From the NCBI GenBank assembly GCA_900543445.1, contig UQRC01000004.1, positions 38,590 through 102,589 on the forward strand: a stretch of 64,000 nt of DNA, written 5' to 3'. The notes under the pieces are model-generated. The model saw only the letters and a program-made list of their open reading frames with translations, had not been told where the DNA came from and did no database searches. Origin of the DNA: an uncultured Lachnobacterium sp. (lineage in GTDB: Bacteria; Bacillota; Clostridia; Lachnospirales; Lachnospiraceae). A program made the position numbers and the translations under genes. Positions 53,258 through 62,927 of the stretch are shown here, one piece after another (the stretch's first letter is position 1; each line of letters starts with the position of its first letter).

Positions 53258-55303
53258 TTATTCAGCGTCTCTCTTAATCAGTCCAAGTAATACGGCTGTA
53301 ATGATGGAACCGATTACCCATGCAACAATGTATAACAGAGGATTTCCAACGGTTGCGAATACGAAGATTCCACCGTGTGGAGCCATAAGTGTACACTTAA
53401 ACAATGCGGATAAGAATCCGGCAACACCTGCACCTACAAGGGTACATGGAATTACGTGAAGCGGGTCTGCTGCTGCAAATGGAATTGCACCCTCTGTGAT
53501 GAAGGAACATCCCATGATCAGGTTCGATACCCATGAGTTACGCTCTGCTGCAGTAAACTTCTTTGGGAAGAAACGGCATGCCAAAGCGATACCTACTGGA
53601 GGAACCATTCCACCAACCATGATGGATGCCATTGCGATGTAGCAAGCCTGAACAGCCGGGTCGCTTGAACTTGCACCGTCTGCCATCATCTGTGCTGCGG
53701 TTGCGAGCATTCCGCTACCGAATACGTAAGCTGCCTTGTTGATTGGGCCACCCATATCGATTGCCATCATTGCTCCGAGGATCAGTCCCAATACGGTAAT
53801 AAATCCTGCGTCGGAGATGGATGTCAGCATGTTGCTGAGTCCTGTGTTAATCAATCCGATCAGTGGATTGAAGATGAAACACATTAAAATACTGATAATT
53901 AAAATTCCAAGTAACGGATAGATCAGGGTTGGCTTGATTCCATCCAGAGAAGCCGGAAGCTTCGCGAATGCCTTTTTCAGCATTAATACAATAAATCCTG
54001 CCAGGAAACCTGCTAAGATTCCACCAAGGAAGCCAGATACGGTGTTACCACCATTTGCCCCCTGGAATGCAAAATCTGCGATAAATTTCTGGAATCCTGT
54101 TGTCTTGTCTGCCCAGTCATAACTGGTCACAAGAGCATTACCGCTCGATGCGAGAAGTCCGCCGGTAAAGCCGACTGCAAGTCCCGGTCGATCGGCGATC
54201 GAGTATGCGATATAGCCTGCAAGTACCGGTACCATCAGTCCCATCGCAAGTCCGCCGGCATATTTAAAGAATGCAGACAGTGGTGTGCAGGAACCGAAAG
54301 CGCTGCCACCGATTGCACCATAACCGAGGATCGTATCGATCAGGAATGCCAAAGCGGTCATGATTCCGCCGCCGATAACAAATGGAAGCATGTGGGATAC
54401 ACCATTCATCAGATGTGTGTAGATCTGATGACCGATGCTGCCGGAACTCTTGCTTTCTTTCTCTTCGCTTGCACCTGCCTGTGCATGATATTCTTTTGCA
54501 TCACCGCTCATGATGCGGTTGATCAGTTCTTCAGACTTATTGATTCCGTCTGCAACCTTACACTCGATAACTTTCTTTCCGTTGAAACGCTCCATCGGAA
54601 CCTTAGTGTCTGCTGCTACAATGATTCCTACTGCGTTTGCTATCTCTTCGTCCGTTACGACATTCTTTGCTCCGCTTGATCCACGAGTCTCAACTTTGAT
54701 CGTATAGCCTAGCTCTGCGGCTTTCTTCTCCAAAGCTTCTGCTGCCATATAAGTATGCGCGATTCCGGTCGGACATCCGGTTACTGCAAGAATCTGGATT
54801 CCCTTCGGAGCCTCCTGCTGCGCCTGTGCCTCTTCCTCAGCATCCTTTGCGCTCTCTGCCTTATCGATAATGGAAAGGAAATCATCTACGCTTTTTGCAT
54901 TGATCAGGTTCTTGGTAAAATCCTCATCCATCAGGAGAACCGATAATTTGCTGAGCACGTCAAGATGTACGTTGTCCTTCGTATTCGGAGCTGCAATCAG
55001 GAACAAAATGTGTACCGGTGCACCGTCTAAGGAATCAAACTCAACACCATCTTTGACAACCATTGCTGCAAGTCCCGGTTTCTTTACGGCATCTGACTTA
55101 CAATGTGGGATTGCAATTCCCTCACCGATTCCTGTTGTTCCTTCTTTCTCTCTGGCAAACACTCCTGCGCGATAAGTATCGACATCAGAAATCTTGCCAC
55201 TTCGTGCCATCAGATCTACCATCTGATTGAGTACATCCGTCTTTCCTGCTGCCGCACCATTTAATTCGATGCTCTCTGCAGCGAGTAAATCTCGAATTCT
55301 CAT
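53258..55303 (-). CDS. fruA: Fructose PTS transporter, IIABC fused
   Basis: 681 residues. Domain order IIA (1-145, phospho-His67 in GIAIPHCKS), linker rich in A, E and Q, IIB (168-265, phospho-Cys177 in AVTGCPTGIAHTY), then IIC (about 300-681, nine or ten helices; GAMMAIDMGGPINKAAYVF). It takes up fructose as fructose 1-phosphate. Preceded by fruK by 12 bases; GGAGGGAG before the ATG. Confidence 0.95.
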   Translation of the reverse strand: MRIRDLLAAESIELNGAAAGKTDVLNQMVDLMARSGKISDVDTYRAGVFAREKEGTTGIGEGIAIPHCKSDAVKKPGLAAMVVKDGVEFDSLDGAPVHILFLIAAPNTKDNVHLDVLSKLSVLLMDEDFTKNLINAKSVDDFLSIIDKAESAKDAEEEAQAQQEAPKGIQILAVTGCPTGIAHTYMAAEALEKKAAELGYTIKVETRGSSGAKNVVTDEEIANAVGIIVAADTKVPMERFNGKKVIECKVADGINKSEELINRIMSGDAKEYHAQAGASEEKESKSSGSIGHQIYTHLMNGVSHMLPFVIGGGIMTALAFLIDTILGYGAIGGSAFGSCTPLSAFFKYAGGLAMGLMVPVLAGYIAYSIADRPGLAVGFTGGLLASSGNALVTSYDWADKTTGFQKFIADFAFQGANGGNTVSGFLGGILAGFLAGFIVLMLKKAFAKLPASLDGIKPTLIYPLLGILIISILMCFIFNPLIGLINTGLSNMLTSISDAGFITVLGLILGAMMAIDMGGPINKAAYVFGSGMLATAAQMMADGASSSDPAVQACYIAMASIMVGGMVPPVGIALACRFFPKKFTAAERNSWVSNLIMGCSFITEGAIPFAAADPLHVIPCTLVGAGVAGFLSALFKCTLMAPHGGIFVFATVGNPLLYIVAWVIGSIITAVLLGLIKRDAE

Positions 55304-55315
55304 CTCTTCTCCCTC

Positions 55316-56230
55316 CTAAAATAAATCTTTGTTTTTATCTAACAAGGCCTCAACCTCAGCCTTTGTTGCAAGTTCCTCGGAAAATGCACTAGCGCTTCCG
55401 GTGCATACGCCGTATTGAAACGCATCCGCATAATCATTCTTCTGTAAATATCCATACAGGAATCCAGCCACCATAGAATCACCGGCTCCTACGGAATTTA
55501 CCAACTTTCCTTTCGGTGCCTCTGCCTGAAATACCTGTCCGTCTTCTGTAATCAGTACTGCTCCGTCACCCGCCATAGAAATCAACACGTTTCTGGCGCC
55601 TTTTTTCTGAAGCTTCTTGGCATATGTGATGACATCCGCCTTATCGGTAATCACTGTGTGGAAGATTTCTCCCAGCTCGTGATTATTCGGCTTGATCAGG
55701 AATGGATGGAACGGAAGCACATTCATGAGCAGATCCTTCGTTGCATCGACAACGATCTTAAGATTCTTCTCTTTCAGGTAATCCATGATATCCATGTACA
55801 TCGACTCTGGCATCGTATCCGGAATACTTCCTGCAAGAACTAAGATATCTCCGTCCTGAAGCTGATCGAGTTTCTCATACAATTTCTTGATGTCGTCTGA
55901 TTCAATCTGTGGTCCCTGACCATTGATCTCCGTTTCCTTCTGTGCACGAAGCTTAACATTGATACGCGATGTGCCTTTTGCCACATGGATGAAATCGGTG
56001 GAGATGTCTTTCTCCTCAAGCATCTTGATGATTGCCTCTCCGGTGAAACCTGCCATAAATCCAAGTGCGGTGTTCTTATAGCCTAAGTTGCTGAGAACCA
56101 TAGATACGTTGATTCCTTTTCCGCCCGGAAAAATGATCTCTTTGCTTGTTCGATTTACAACTCCGGTCATAAAATCATCAACAGTTACGATGTAGTCCAA
56201 AGAAGGATTAAAAGTTACGGTATAAATCAT
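55316..56230 (-). CDS. fruK: 1-phosphofructokinase
   Basis: 304 residues, PfkB family: GGKGINVSMVLSNLGY near residue 37, and the anion-hole motif VGAGDSMVAGF near residue 248. Phosphorylates fructose 1-phosphate to fructose 1,6-bisphosphate. Its ATG starts one base after the fruR stop; GGAGG lies inside the fruR end. Second gene of the operon. Confidence 0.95.
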   Translation of the reverse strand: MIYTVTFNPSLDYIVTVDDFMTGVVNRTSKEIIFPGGKGINVSMVLSNLGYKNTALGFMAGFTGEAIIKMLEEKDISTDFIHVAKGTSRINVKLRAQKETEINGQGPQIESDDIKKLYEKLDQLQDGDILVLAGSIPDTMPESMYMDIMDYLKEKNLKIVVDATKDLLMNVLPFHPFLIKPNNHELGEIFHTVITDKADVITYAKKLQKKGARNVLISMAGDGAVLITEDGQVFQAEAPKGKLVNSVGAGDSMVAGFLYGYLQKNDYADAFQYGVCTGSASAFSEELATKAEVEALLDKNKDLF

Positions 56231-56231
56231 G

Positions 56232-56978
56232 TTATTTCACCTCCACAATGTTCTTATATTTCTTTAATGCCGGCTTAAGAAGCCCAGTCGTAAGTACGGT
56301 TGCCTGATCAAAGTCTGCAAATTTTACACTCGACATCTGATCGAATTTGGATGAATCAGCCAAGATGTAACATTTCTTACAATTCTCCATCGAATGTTTC
56401 TTTACCATCGCTTCCTTGACTTCCGGTGTGGAAAACCCTTTTGTGACGCTGATTCCGTTGGTTCCCCAGAATCCCTTGGTAAAATTGTATTTATCCAATG
56501 TCTCGACCGCTTCCTCGCCAACGATGGCCTCTGTCTGTGACTTGAACTCACCTCCGAGAATATAAACCCTGCATCCTTTCTCGGAGAGCAGCTTCGCATG
56601 TGTGATCGCATTTGTTACAAACACGGCTTCCGTTGTCTGAATGTACGGGATCATCATTTCGGTCGTTGTTCCCGCATCAATGTATACGAAATCGTGTGGC
56701 TGAATGAGTGATGCCGCATATTTGGCGATCAACTGTTTTTCATCCGCGTTCAACGACTTACGACTTTTTACATTCTCATCCGAAGTGTTGATTGACGGTT
56801 TCTTGGCGATCGCGCCTCCATGAACCTTTGTCAGTAATCCATTTTCATCCATCGTATTCAAATCTCTCCGGATCGTGGATTCCGATGCGTCAAGAGCAGT
56901 CATAAGTTCCTGCATCGTCGCGCTTCCTTCTGATTCTATTATGGACAATATTTTTGAAAATCTTTCCTCAGCCAGCAT
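56232..56978 (-). CDS. fruR: DeoR-family repressor of the fructose operon
   Basis: 248 residues. HTH (RFSKILSIIESEGSATMQEL then ESTIRRDLNTMDENGLL) and a DeoR sensor domain (FVYIDAGTTTEMMIPYI, FTKGFWGTNGIS). Start 56978 has AGGAG eight bases upstream; ATG 57002 is less well placed. First gene of the operon. Likely bound by fructose 1-phosphate and binding the two TGAATG-type repeats at its own promoter (inference). Confidence 0.92.
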   Translation of the reverse strand: MLAEERFSKILSIIESEGSATMQELMTALDASESTIRRDLNTMDENGLLTKVHGGAIAKKPSINTSDENVKSRKSLNADEKQLIAKYAASLIQPHDFVYIDAGTTTEMMIPYIQTTEAVFVTNAITHAKLLSEKGCRVYILGGEFKSQTEAIVGEEAVETLDKYNFTKGFWGTNGISVTKGFSTPEVKEAMVKKHSMENCKKCYILADSSKFDQMSSVKFADFDQATVLTTGLLKPALKKYKNIVEVK

Positions 56979-57005
56979 ATCATTGACTCCTTTTTCGTTC
57001 AAAAA

Positions 57006-57084
57006 CGGTCAAAACCATTCATCTATAGTTGTATTATAATTTTCGAACATTTCAAAGTCAATCACAATCCGTCAAAATCATTCA
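57006..57084 (-). promoter_or_regulatory. Fructose operon promoter flanked by two FruR-type sites
   Basis: Minus strand promoter TTGACT (57056-57061), 17 bases, TATAAT (57033-57038). Site 1 TGAATGGTTTTGACCG (57006-57021) lies after the start point, site 2 TGAATGATTTTGACGG (57069-57084) before the -35. They are 63 bases apart, six helix turns. Confidence 0.75.
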
Positions 57085-57171
57085 CAAAATGTCATTCCCG
57101 TTTTTGTGCAAATTATAAAAAAGACAGTGCAACTACGCATGTTTCATAGAAAGATTTTTCTCATAGTAACG

Positions 57172-57225
57172 AATTTGGAGGCTATACAAACTTTGGCTCA
57201 TGGTCAAAGTGTATGCCTCCAAATT
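57172..57225. repeat. 54-base hairpin, AATTTGGAGGC inverted repeat
   Basis: AATTTGGAGGC (57172-57182) and GCCTCCAAATT (57215-57225), with inner pairs ATAC/GTAT and ACTTTG/CAAAGT. No T-run on either side. It may end the beta-propeller gene or be a small dispersed repeat. The rest of 57085-57319 shows nothing clear. Confidence 0.75.
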
Positions 57226-57319
57226 CTGTTAATTGGAAATCCCCTATGAATTCATGCTATAAACTAAGTTATTCAAGTCATGTTTATTTGATATCTTGTA
57301 ATTTAATTCAAGTTTGAGA

Positions 57320-59401
57320 TTACAATTTTATCAAATCAAGTTTCGTAAATTCATCTTCCATATCATATGATTTTACCTGATAGGATTTCGCGTTCCGGGA
57401 GATGCAGTAGAAACGTGTCCCTGCATATACACCTCTCGTTTTTGTCAGCATTTCTCCTGTGGTATCTTCACCGAGATCCTGTGCCAGGACTTTCTCGAAA
57501 TGATCCTTCTGCCAGCGATATACGAGATATTCTCTCGATGAGTCCTCATATTTTTCTGTATAGTTCTCAACGCTGAATCCGATCAGATTCTTTCGTGCAT
57601 CTGCCAATATGGTCTTATAGTCATTGGTTGCACATGTATCTGCATCCTTTATGACAACACTATCCAGTATTTTCAGATTTACCGGATCACTGGTATCGAA
57701 CATGGCCAGTTTCACGCCCAGTTGCTCAGATGTATCCGGATCCGTCTCATACCCGACGCCAAGCAGCAGATTTTCTCCATACGGATGCAGATAATCAGAG
57801 TAACCGGTCATCTTCACATTTCCAAGCATTTTCGGATTCTCAGGATCTGATATATCCACTGCAAAAAGCGGATCTGTATTGTGATACGTGATAAAATAAG
57901 CAATATCACCAATGTAACGCGCTGCGTAGATTTCTTCGCCTTTTGCAAGATCCTTAATGCTTCCTTTTTCATTCATCTCGCAATCATACAGGTGCAGCTC
58001 ATTCGTTGATCCGTCCTCGTGCCAAACGGTTGTAAGAACCCGGACAACACCATCCCCTTCTGAAATAGCAAATTTATCTTTGATTTCTCCTTTAACCTTT
58101 ACCGATTCACCGGTTCCAAGATACCCATTTTGGAACGTAAAACGCGTGATCTTCGTGTAATCGTCGTCTTCTTCGTAAACAATCTCATAGAGGTAGAGTG
58201 CATTATCACTCATATAGATTTCCGGATAACCACCCATAATCGTCATCTGATCGATCGTCTTATCCGGCTTTGCCAAATCCACGGACGCCATGATCAATTC
58301 AGTTTCAATATCTTTCCCAATGTAAATGCAATCGGATGCCATCTTCTCGCCATTGATGGTTGGAATCACGCCTTCTTTATCATCTGCATCGATTCCCCAC
58401 ATGAATCTTGTTGCGAAAAGCAGGATGGTCTGACCATCTTTTCTGGAATCCTTATATCGTCCATCCATGGTGATTGTTCCAATTAACTTTGGCTTTGCCC
58501 GGTCTGTAATGTCATACGTCTGCATGATCACAGAAGATTCATCGATGTGATTTCTATAAATTCCTATGAATCCATTTTTTGTATCTGCAGAACTTTCTCC
58601 AATCTCACTTTCCTTTCGACGTTCAATGATGAGCACAACACGATTCTCCTTCGTGTCTGCATACATCTCCCGGATCGTATCCGTGTTCTCGAGTTTTGGC
58701 TCAATGGTCGAAACCAGCTGCATCTTCTCGCCGCTGATATCAATGATTGAAACCTTACTATCATCCTGCACAAAGAGATTATCCGCGTCATTTTTCACAA
58801 AATCGCTTTCGTCGATACCATCCTGCAGTGTATTTGTTTTTGAAAAATCATCATTCTGTTTCTTTATACTTTCTTCTGTAGCGTTTGATGATGTATCATT
58901 TTTTGCAATCAGTTCTGAAATTCCACCCATATCCATTGAAGTCTCGTTCTTTGCCTTATCTTGATACTTACTCAATAATGCGTAAACTTCTTCATAATTT
59001 TTTGCCTGACGGTAATCTCCGATCCTCTTTTCATGAGTCACATTGCCAATTTGTGATTCACTTCTATCTGCATCTGCCTGCACTTCATCCATTTCAACCA
59101 TCTGGGTTTCCTGCTTCGTATTCATCTGCAACTCTTCTTTTGCGTCTTTGGTGATCATTTTGTATACGCCAGTACCTCCCAAAGCAACCACCAGCACAAT
59201 TGCAGCTGCAATCTCTGCAAAATAACGCTTTGATTTCTTTTTCTTTTGCACCAGACGCTTCTTCACATTTTCCGGCGAAAGGGAACCCGGTACTGGAATC
59301 TGTTTGGATTCATCCTCTAATTTTTCATCCAACATTTTCTCATATTCGCTACTTTCTAAATTGTTATTTGTTCTTTCGTCCGCTCTCTTCAAACTCCTCA
59401 C
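57320..59401 (-). CDS. Membrane-anchored beta-propeller domain protein
   Basis: 693 residues from GTG 59401. Cytoplasmic N-terminus of about 58 residues (charged, VKKRLVQKKKKSKR), one membrane helix about 60-82, then a long outer domain: acidic linker, then a beta-propeller (about 200-690) with repeats such as VSIIDISGEKMQLV, MQTYDITDRAKPKLIGTI and FAVDISDPENPKMLG. This is the secreted beta-propeller family next to ECF sigma genes. The start overlaps the sigma stop by 4 bases, so the short cytoplasmic tail may act as anti-sigma (inference). Confidence 0.85.
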   Translation of the reverse strand: MRSLKRADERTNNNLESSEYEKMLDEKLEDESKQIPVPGSLSPENVKKRLVQKKKKSKRYFAEIAAAIVLVVALGGTGVYKMITKDAKEELQMNTKQETQMVEMDEVQADADRSESQIGNVTHEKRIGDYRQAKNYEEVYALLSKYQDKAKNETSMDMGGISELIAKNDTSSNATEESIKKQNDDFSKTNTLQDGIDESDFVKNDADNLFVQDDSKVSIIDISGEKMQLVSTIEPKLENTDTIREMYADTKENRVVLIIERRKESEIGESSADTKNGFIGIYRNHIDESSVIMQTYDITDRAKPKLIGTITMDGRYKDSRKDGQTILLFATRFMWGIDADDKEGVIPTINGEKMASDCIYIGKDIETELIMASVDLAKPDKTIDQMTIMGGYPEIYMSDNALYLYEIVYEEDDDYTKITRFTFQNGYLGTGESVKVKGEIKDKFAISEGDGVVRVLTTVWHEDGSTNELHLYDCEMNEKGSIKDLAKGEEIYAARYIGDIAYFITYHNTDPLFAVDISDPENPKMLGNVKMTGYSDYLHPYGENLLLGVGYETDPDTSEQLGVKLAMFDTSDPVNLKILDSVVIKDADTCATNDYKTILADARKNLIGFSVENYTEKYEDSSREYLVYRWQKDHFEKVLAQDLGEDTTGEMLTKTRGVYAGTRFYCISRNAKSYQVKSYDMEDEFTKLDLIKL

Positions 59402-59979
59402 CTCAATCCATCCAATTGCTTTGCCAGCTTTTGTATCGCCCGGCTCTCTTTCGAACGTACCGTATTTTCATTCATCTTAAGGTATGCCGCAATCTCTCTT
59501 GTCTTATAACCAAAGAACACATGCATTCCGATGATCAGACGATCCTCTTCCGGCAACTTCATAAACTCCTGGCGAAGCTGCATATGCTCTTCTCTCGTGC
59601 TGTCCCATTCATTGTTTTTTCCTGACTGCCCCATATGTTTCTCTTCATAGTCTGGCCACTCTCTCGCATAATCGCCTTCTTCACCACTTTGTTTCTGATC
59701 CAACGAAACCGTGCGGCGACAGTACTCACGCATTTTTCGACGACACTTATTCGCCACAATCTGATACATCCAGTTGGCAAAAGACTCCTCTCTCTTAAGC
59801 CCACGGATGCCCTCAAACGCGTCTGTCACCGCCTCACTCACTGCATCTTCTGCATCCTGCGCATTTTTCAGCATATAAAAAGCAAAGCGATACAGCTTCT
59901 CATATATTTTTCCGTACAACTCGGCAAACGCGTCCACATCACCGCGCTTCGCCCTCTTCACTAATAAACGATCGTCCAT
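59398..59979 (-). CDS. ECF-type sigma factor, partner of the beta-propeller protein
   Basis: 193 residues. Region 2 (AFAELYGKIYEKLYRFAFYM ... FANWMYQIVANKCRRK), a charged linker of about 45 residues with many E, Q and G, and region 4 (LIIGMHVFFGYKTREIAAYL, then HTH MNENTVRSKESRAI). Unlike the first ECF gene, it is paired with a propeller protein instead of a zinc anti-sigma factor. Confidence 0.92.
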   Translation of the reverse strand: MDDRLLVKRAKRGDVDAFAELYGKIYEKLYRFAFYMLKNAQDAEDAVSEAVTDAFEGIRGLKREESFANWMYQIVANKCRRKMREYCRRTVSLDQKQSGEEGDYAREWPDYEEKHMGQSGKNNEWDSTREEHMQLRQEFMKLPEEDRLIIGMHVFFGYKTREIAAYLKMNENTVRSKESRAIQKLAKQLDGLR

Positions 59980-60021
59980 ACTTCCTCACATTGATATCAA
60001 TTTTCTGACTGTTTTAATTTC

Positions 60022-60050
60022 ATTATATTTGATTTCTGTCAGTCTGTCTA
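60022..60050 (-). promoter_or_regulatory. Promoter of the second ECF sigma operon
   Basis: Minus strand TAGACA (60045-60050), 17 bases, TATAAT (60022-60027). Confidence 0.6.
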
Positions 60051-60202
60051 AAAACGTTTTCACTTTATTCGTTTCAATCATGTGCTATTTTGTTGCATCG
60101 ATTTATGATTTTCTGTGAATTTCCATATATTCTATTTTTCTTATATCAGCAACATTTTCTCTACATTATGAGCTAAATTTAATTTTAAACACAAATTTAT
60201 AT

Positions 60203-60256
60203 TTGACATTTCTAATTTTGCATACTATCATGTGCACGGATGTCACACATCCTTTT
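60203..60256 (+). promoter_or_regulatory. Promoter of the Gfo/Idh gene, with a leader hairpin
   Basis: TTGACA (60203-60208), 17 bases, TATCAT (60226-60231). A small hairpin GGATGT-CAC-ACATCC then TTTT follows near 60238-60256. The remaining part of the 59980-60367 gap is AT-rich without other signals. Confidence 0.6.
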
Positions 60257-60367
60257 CACTTATAATTTTATAGAATTATTTTTCATTTTTAAGAAACACC
60301 TACATGTTTATGCTTTCATGAAGATATGGAACTCTTCAAATTTTTATACTTTAGAGAGGACTACAAA

Positions 60368-61369
60368 ATGAGTGAAACAAGAGATTTGAATTGGGCAACA
60401 CTCGGCTGCGGTGTGATTGCCAACGAATTAGCGAATGCCTTAGCAAAACAGGGGCGTAAACTTTATTCCGTTGCTAACCGCACGCATGATAAAGCAGTCG
60501 CATTTGCAGAAAAATATGACATCGACAAAGTTTATGACTCGATCGATGAAGTTTTTGATGATCCGAATGTGGATGTTATCTACATCTCTACGCCTCACAA
60601 TACGCATATGGCCTATTTGCGTAAAGCATTAGCCAAAGGTAAGCATGTTCTCTGTGAGAAATCGATCACTTTGAATTCTTCAGAATTAGAAGAAGCCGTA
60701 AAACTTGCGGAAGCAAATCATGTAATTCTTGCGGAGGCAATGACCATCTATCATATGCCTATTTACCACAAGCTTAAGTCCATCGTTGACTCGGGAACAC
60801 TCGGACCACTTCGTCTGATTCAGGTCAATTTTGGAAGTTATAAAGAATATGATATGAACAATCGCTTTTTTAATCGCAATCTTGCCGGCGGTGCAATGCT
60901 TGATATTGGCGTATATTCCCTTTCTCTGATCCGCATGTTCTTCAGCGAGACTGCCGATCAGGTCAGCTCCCAGGTAAAATATGCACCAACCGGAGTTGAT
61001 GAACAAACCGGAATCCTTCTTATGAATCCTGCCGGAGAGATGGCGACTGTAACTTTATCCCTTCACGCGAAGCAGCCAAAACGCGCAACAATCGCATTTG
61101 ACAAGGGTTATATTGAAATTTTTGAATATCCAAGATCTATGGAAGCAACCATTACCTACACCGAGGATGGCCATAAGGAAGTGATCAAAGAGGGCAATAC
61201 TGCAGATGCGCTCTACTACGAAGTTTCCGATATGGAGAAAGCAATTTTTGCAGATGATTCTTCTACGATTGCTGAATTTACACGTCTTCCTTACACGATC
61301 GACGTCATGAAGATCATGACTGACATCCGAAACGAGTGGGGAATGAAATACCCGGAAGAAGAGGCATAA
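60368..61369 (+). CDS. Gfo/Idh/MocA-family oxidoreductase
   Basis: 333 residues. N-terminal NAD(P) Rossmann fold (LGCGVIANELANALAKQG, DVIYISTPHNTHMAYLRKAL) and the C-terminal (beta/alpha) substrate part. The catalytic EKP is CEKSITLN here, with Ser for Pro. Start 60368 (MSETRD) has GAGG eight bases upstream; ATG 60326 has none. Oxidises a sugar, inositol or a related alcohol in an unknown pathway. Monocistronic, own promoter and terminator. Confidence 0.9.
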   Translation: MSETRDLNWATLGCGVIANELANALAKQGRKLYSVANRTHDKAVAFAEKYDIDKVYDSIDEVFDDPNVDVIYISTPHNTHMAYLRKALAKGKHVLCEKSITLNSSELEEAVKLAEANHVILAEAMTIYHMPIYHKLKSIVDSGTLGPLRLIQVNFGSYKEYDMNNRFFNRNLAGGAMLDIGVYSLSLIRMFFSETADQVSSQVKYAPTGVDEQTGILLMNPAGEMATVTLSLHAKQPKRATIAFDKGYIEIFEYPRSMEATITYTEDGHKEVIKEGNTADALYYEVSDMEKAIFADDSSTIAEFTRLPYTIDVMKIMTDIRNEWGMKYPEEEA

Positions 61370-61375
61370 TGTGTT

Positions 61376-61412
61376 AAAGCCGGCAACCAAACCAATTTGA
61401 TTGCCGGCTTTA
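61376..61412. terminator. Bidirectional terminator after the Gfo/Idh gene
   Basis: AAAGCCGGCAA (61376-61386) pairs with TTGCCGGCTTT (61401-61411). Confidence 0.82.
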
Positions 61413-62927
61413 TTATTCTATTTTATCTTTATATTCTTGTACCTTATTTTCTACACTTTGAACCCATTTGCTATCATCCCATAAACTTTCATCCCCGATT
61501 TTTCTATCCGTCGGATGTCCTGTACAATATGTATCAATTCCATCCATGGTTCCAAAATAAAAATCAACAATATCAAGTTCATTTCCATTTTGTTTCACAA
61601 GAAATTGACCCGGAATCCCTGACCCACCAGACTCAATCTGTAATTTTATATAATACAGAGAATCCGATAACTCAGTGTTTTCTTCCTCTGTAAATTTATT
61701 CGCATTGCTATATATGACCATAGTTGCACCCTGTTCCAATTGCTTGGAAGTCAACTGAATCATATTATCCGCAAATGTTTTTAAATTGTTATTTGAAATA
61801 TATTGATTTAAATCGATTGCATTCTGACCTGCAATAGCTCCTTGAAATTCATTTACAAAATTCTCTGTAAAAGCGATAATTTCGTTTGACGTTGCTTTTT
61901 GCGCACTTTCCTTAAAACTGCATCCAACAAATGAACCTATTACGAACAGTAGAAATACAAGGCAAAAAATTGGAATGATACCTCTTTTTCTTTTCTTCAT
62001 AGATAATATATTTTCAAATCGCTGCTTCATTTCATTTACACCTCCAGTAAATGCAGTTGTCAGGTAATTTATGTTCTGTGCTTCCATATTATTTAAAATT
62101 ACCTCTGAATAAGCACGTCTATATTCATATGATTCTCCCTTTAACATAGTATCATCACAACAACACTCTATATTTATGCTCGCGTATCGTTGCATCAGAT
62201 ACACAAATGGGTTATACCAATGTATGATTACTGCCATATGTATAAACAATTTATACCATAAATCGCGCCTTTTATAATGAGTAAGCTCGTGCTTTAAAAT
62301 ATATTCTAACTCTTTAAAATCCCACTCATCCTTTGGTAAATATATGTTGGTTTTTACAAATCCACATAACATTGGACTGCAAATTCTTTTTGAAATGAAA
62401 ATGCCAATATTCTTTTTGATTCCCATTTCATTTTTTATTCGATCACATAAAACCTGTATTTCTTTATTTTTTGTTCTTACAGACCATATCTTGATGATTC
62501 TAAGCGTATAAATATATTTTACAGTTTCTAACAAAATAGCAAATTCCATGCCAAGAAACCACAAATATACAACGATCCGGGTCAGATTCCAATGATTCTG
62601 CTTACTATTTTCAAAATTTGTAGATCCGGAACTGTTTCCTTTTTCTATTTCAGGTTTCGACTTTGCTATTTTGTATTCCTGTTTTGTCAAATCATTATAG
62701 AATGATACTTCCTGCTTATTTGTTACGACTAAATTTAAGCTTGGTTGTCGACTTTGCAATCGAATCGGTATTAACAGATAAAATGTAATAATAAGCCATA
62801 TAAAATATTTCATACGCGCAGAATATCTTCTTGAAAAAAAACGAGATAATACCAAATTTAACAGTATAATAATACTTGCAAAAATTGAAACCATTAAGTA
62901 ATTAAAAAATATCTCATTGATCCCCAT
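61413..62927 (-). CDS. BlaR1/MecR1-type M56 zinc metalloprotease sensor
   Basis: 504 residues. Helices near 5-25, 36-52 and 115-135 (with a loop between), then the M56 motif HELTHYKRRDL near residue 213, WYNPFVYLM, another helix at about 328-348, then an outer domain of about 155 residues. The last domain is not a penicillin-binding fold as in BlaR1; it has no SxxK/SxN motifs that I see, so the signal is probably not a beta-lactam. Overlaps the repressor gene by 14 bases. Confidence 0.85.
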   Translation of the reverse strand: MGINEIFFNYLMVSIFASIIILLNLVLSRFFSRRYSARMKYFIWLIITFYLLIPIRLQSRQPSLNLVVTNKQEVSFYNDLTKQEYKIAKSKPEIEKGNSSGSTNFENSKQNHWNLTRIVVYLWFLGMEFAILLETVKYIYTLRIIKIWSVRTKNKEIQVLCDRIKNEMGIKKNIGIFISKRICSPMLCGFVKTNIYLPKDEWDFKELEYILKHELTHYKRRDLWYKLFIHMAVIIHWYNPFVYLMQRYASINIECCCDDTMLKGESYEYRRAYSEVILNNMEAQNINYLTTAFTGGVNEMKQRFENILSMKKRKRGIIPIFCLVFLLFVIGSFVGCSFKESAQKATSNEIIAFTENFVNEFQGAIAGQNAIDLNQYISNNNLKTFADNMIQLTSKQLEQGATMVIYSNANKFTEEENTELSDSLYYIKLQIESGGSGIPGQFLVKQNGNELDIVDFYFGTMDGIDTYCTGHPTDRKIGDESLWDDSKWVQSVENKVQEYKDKIE

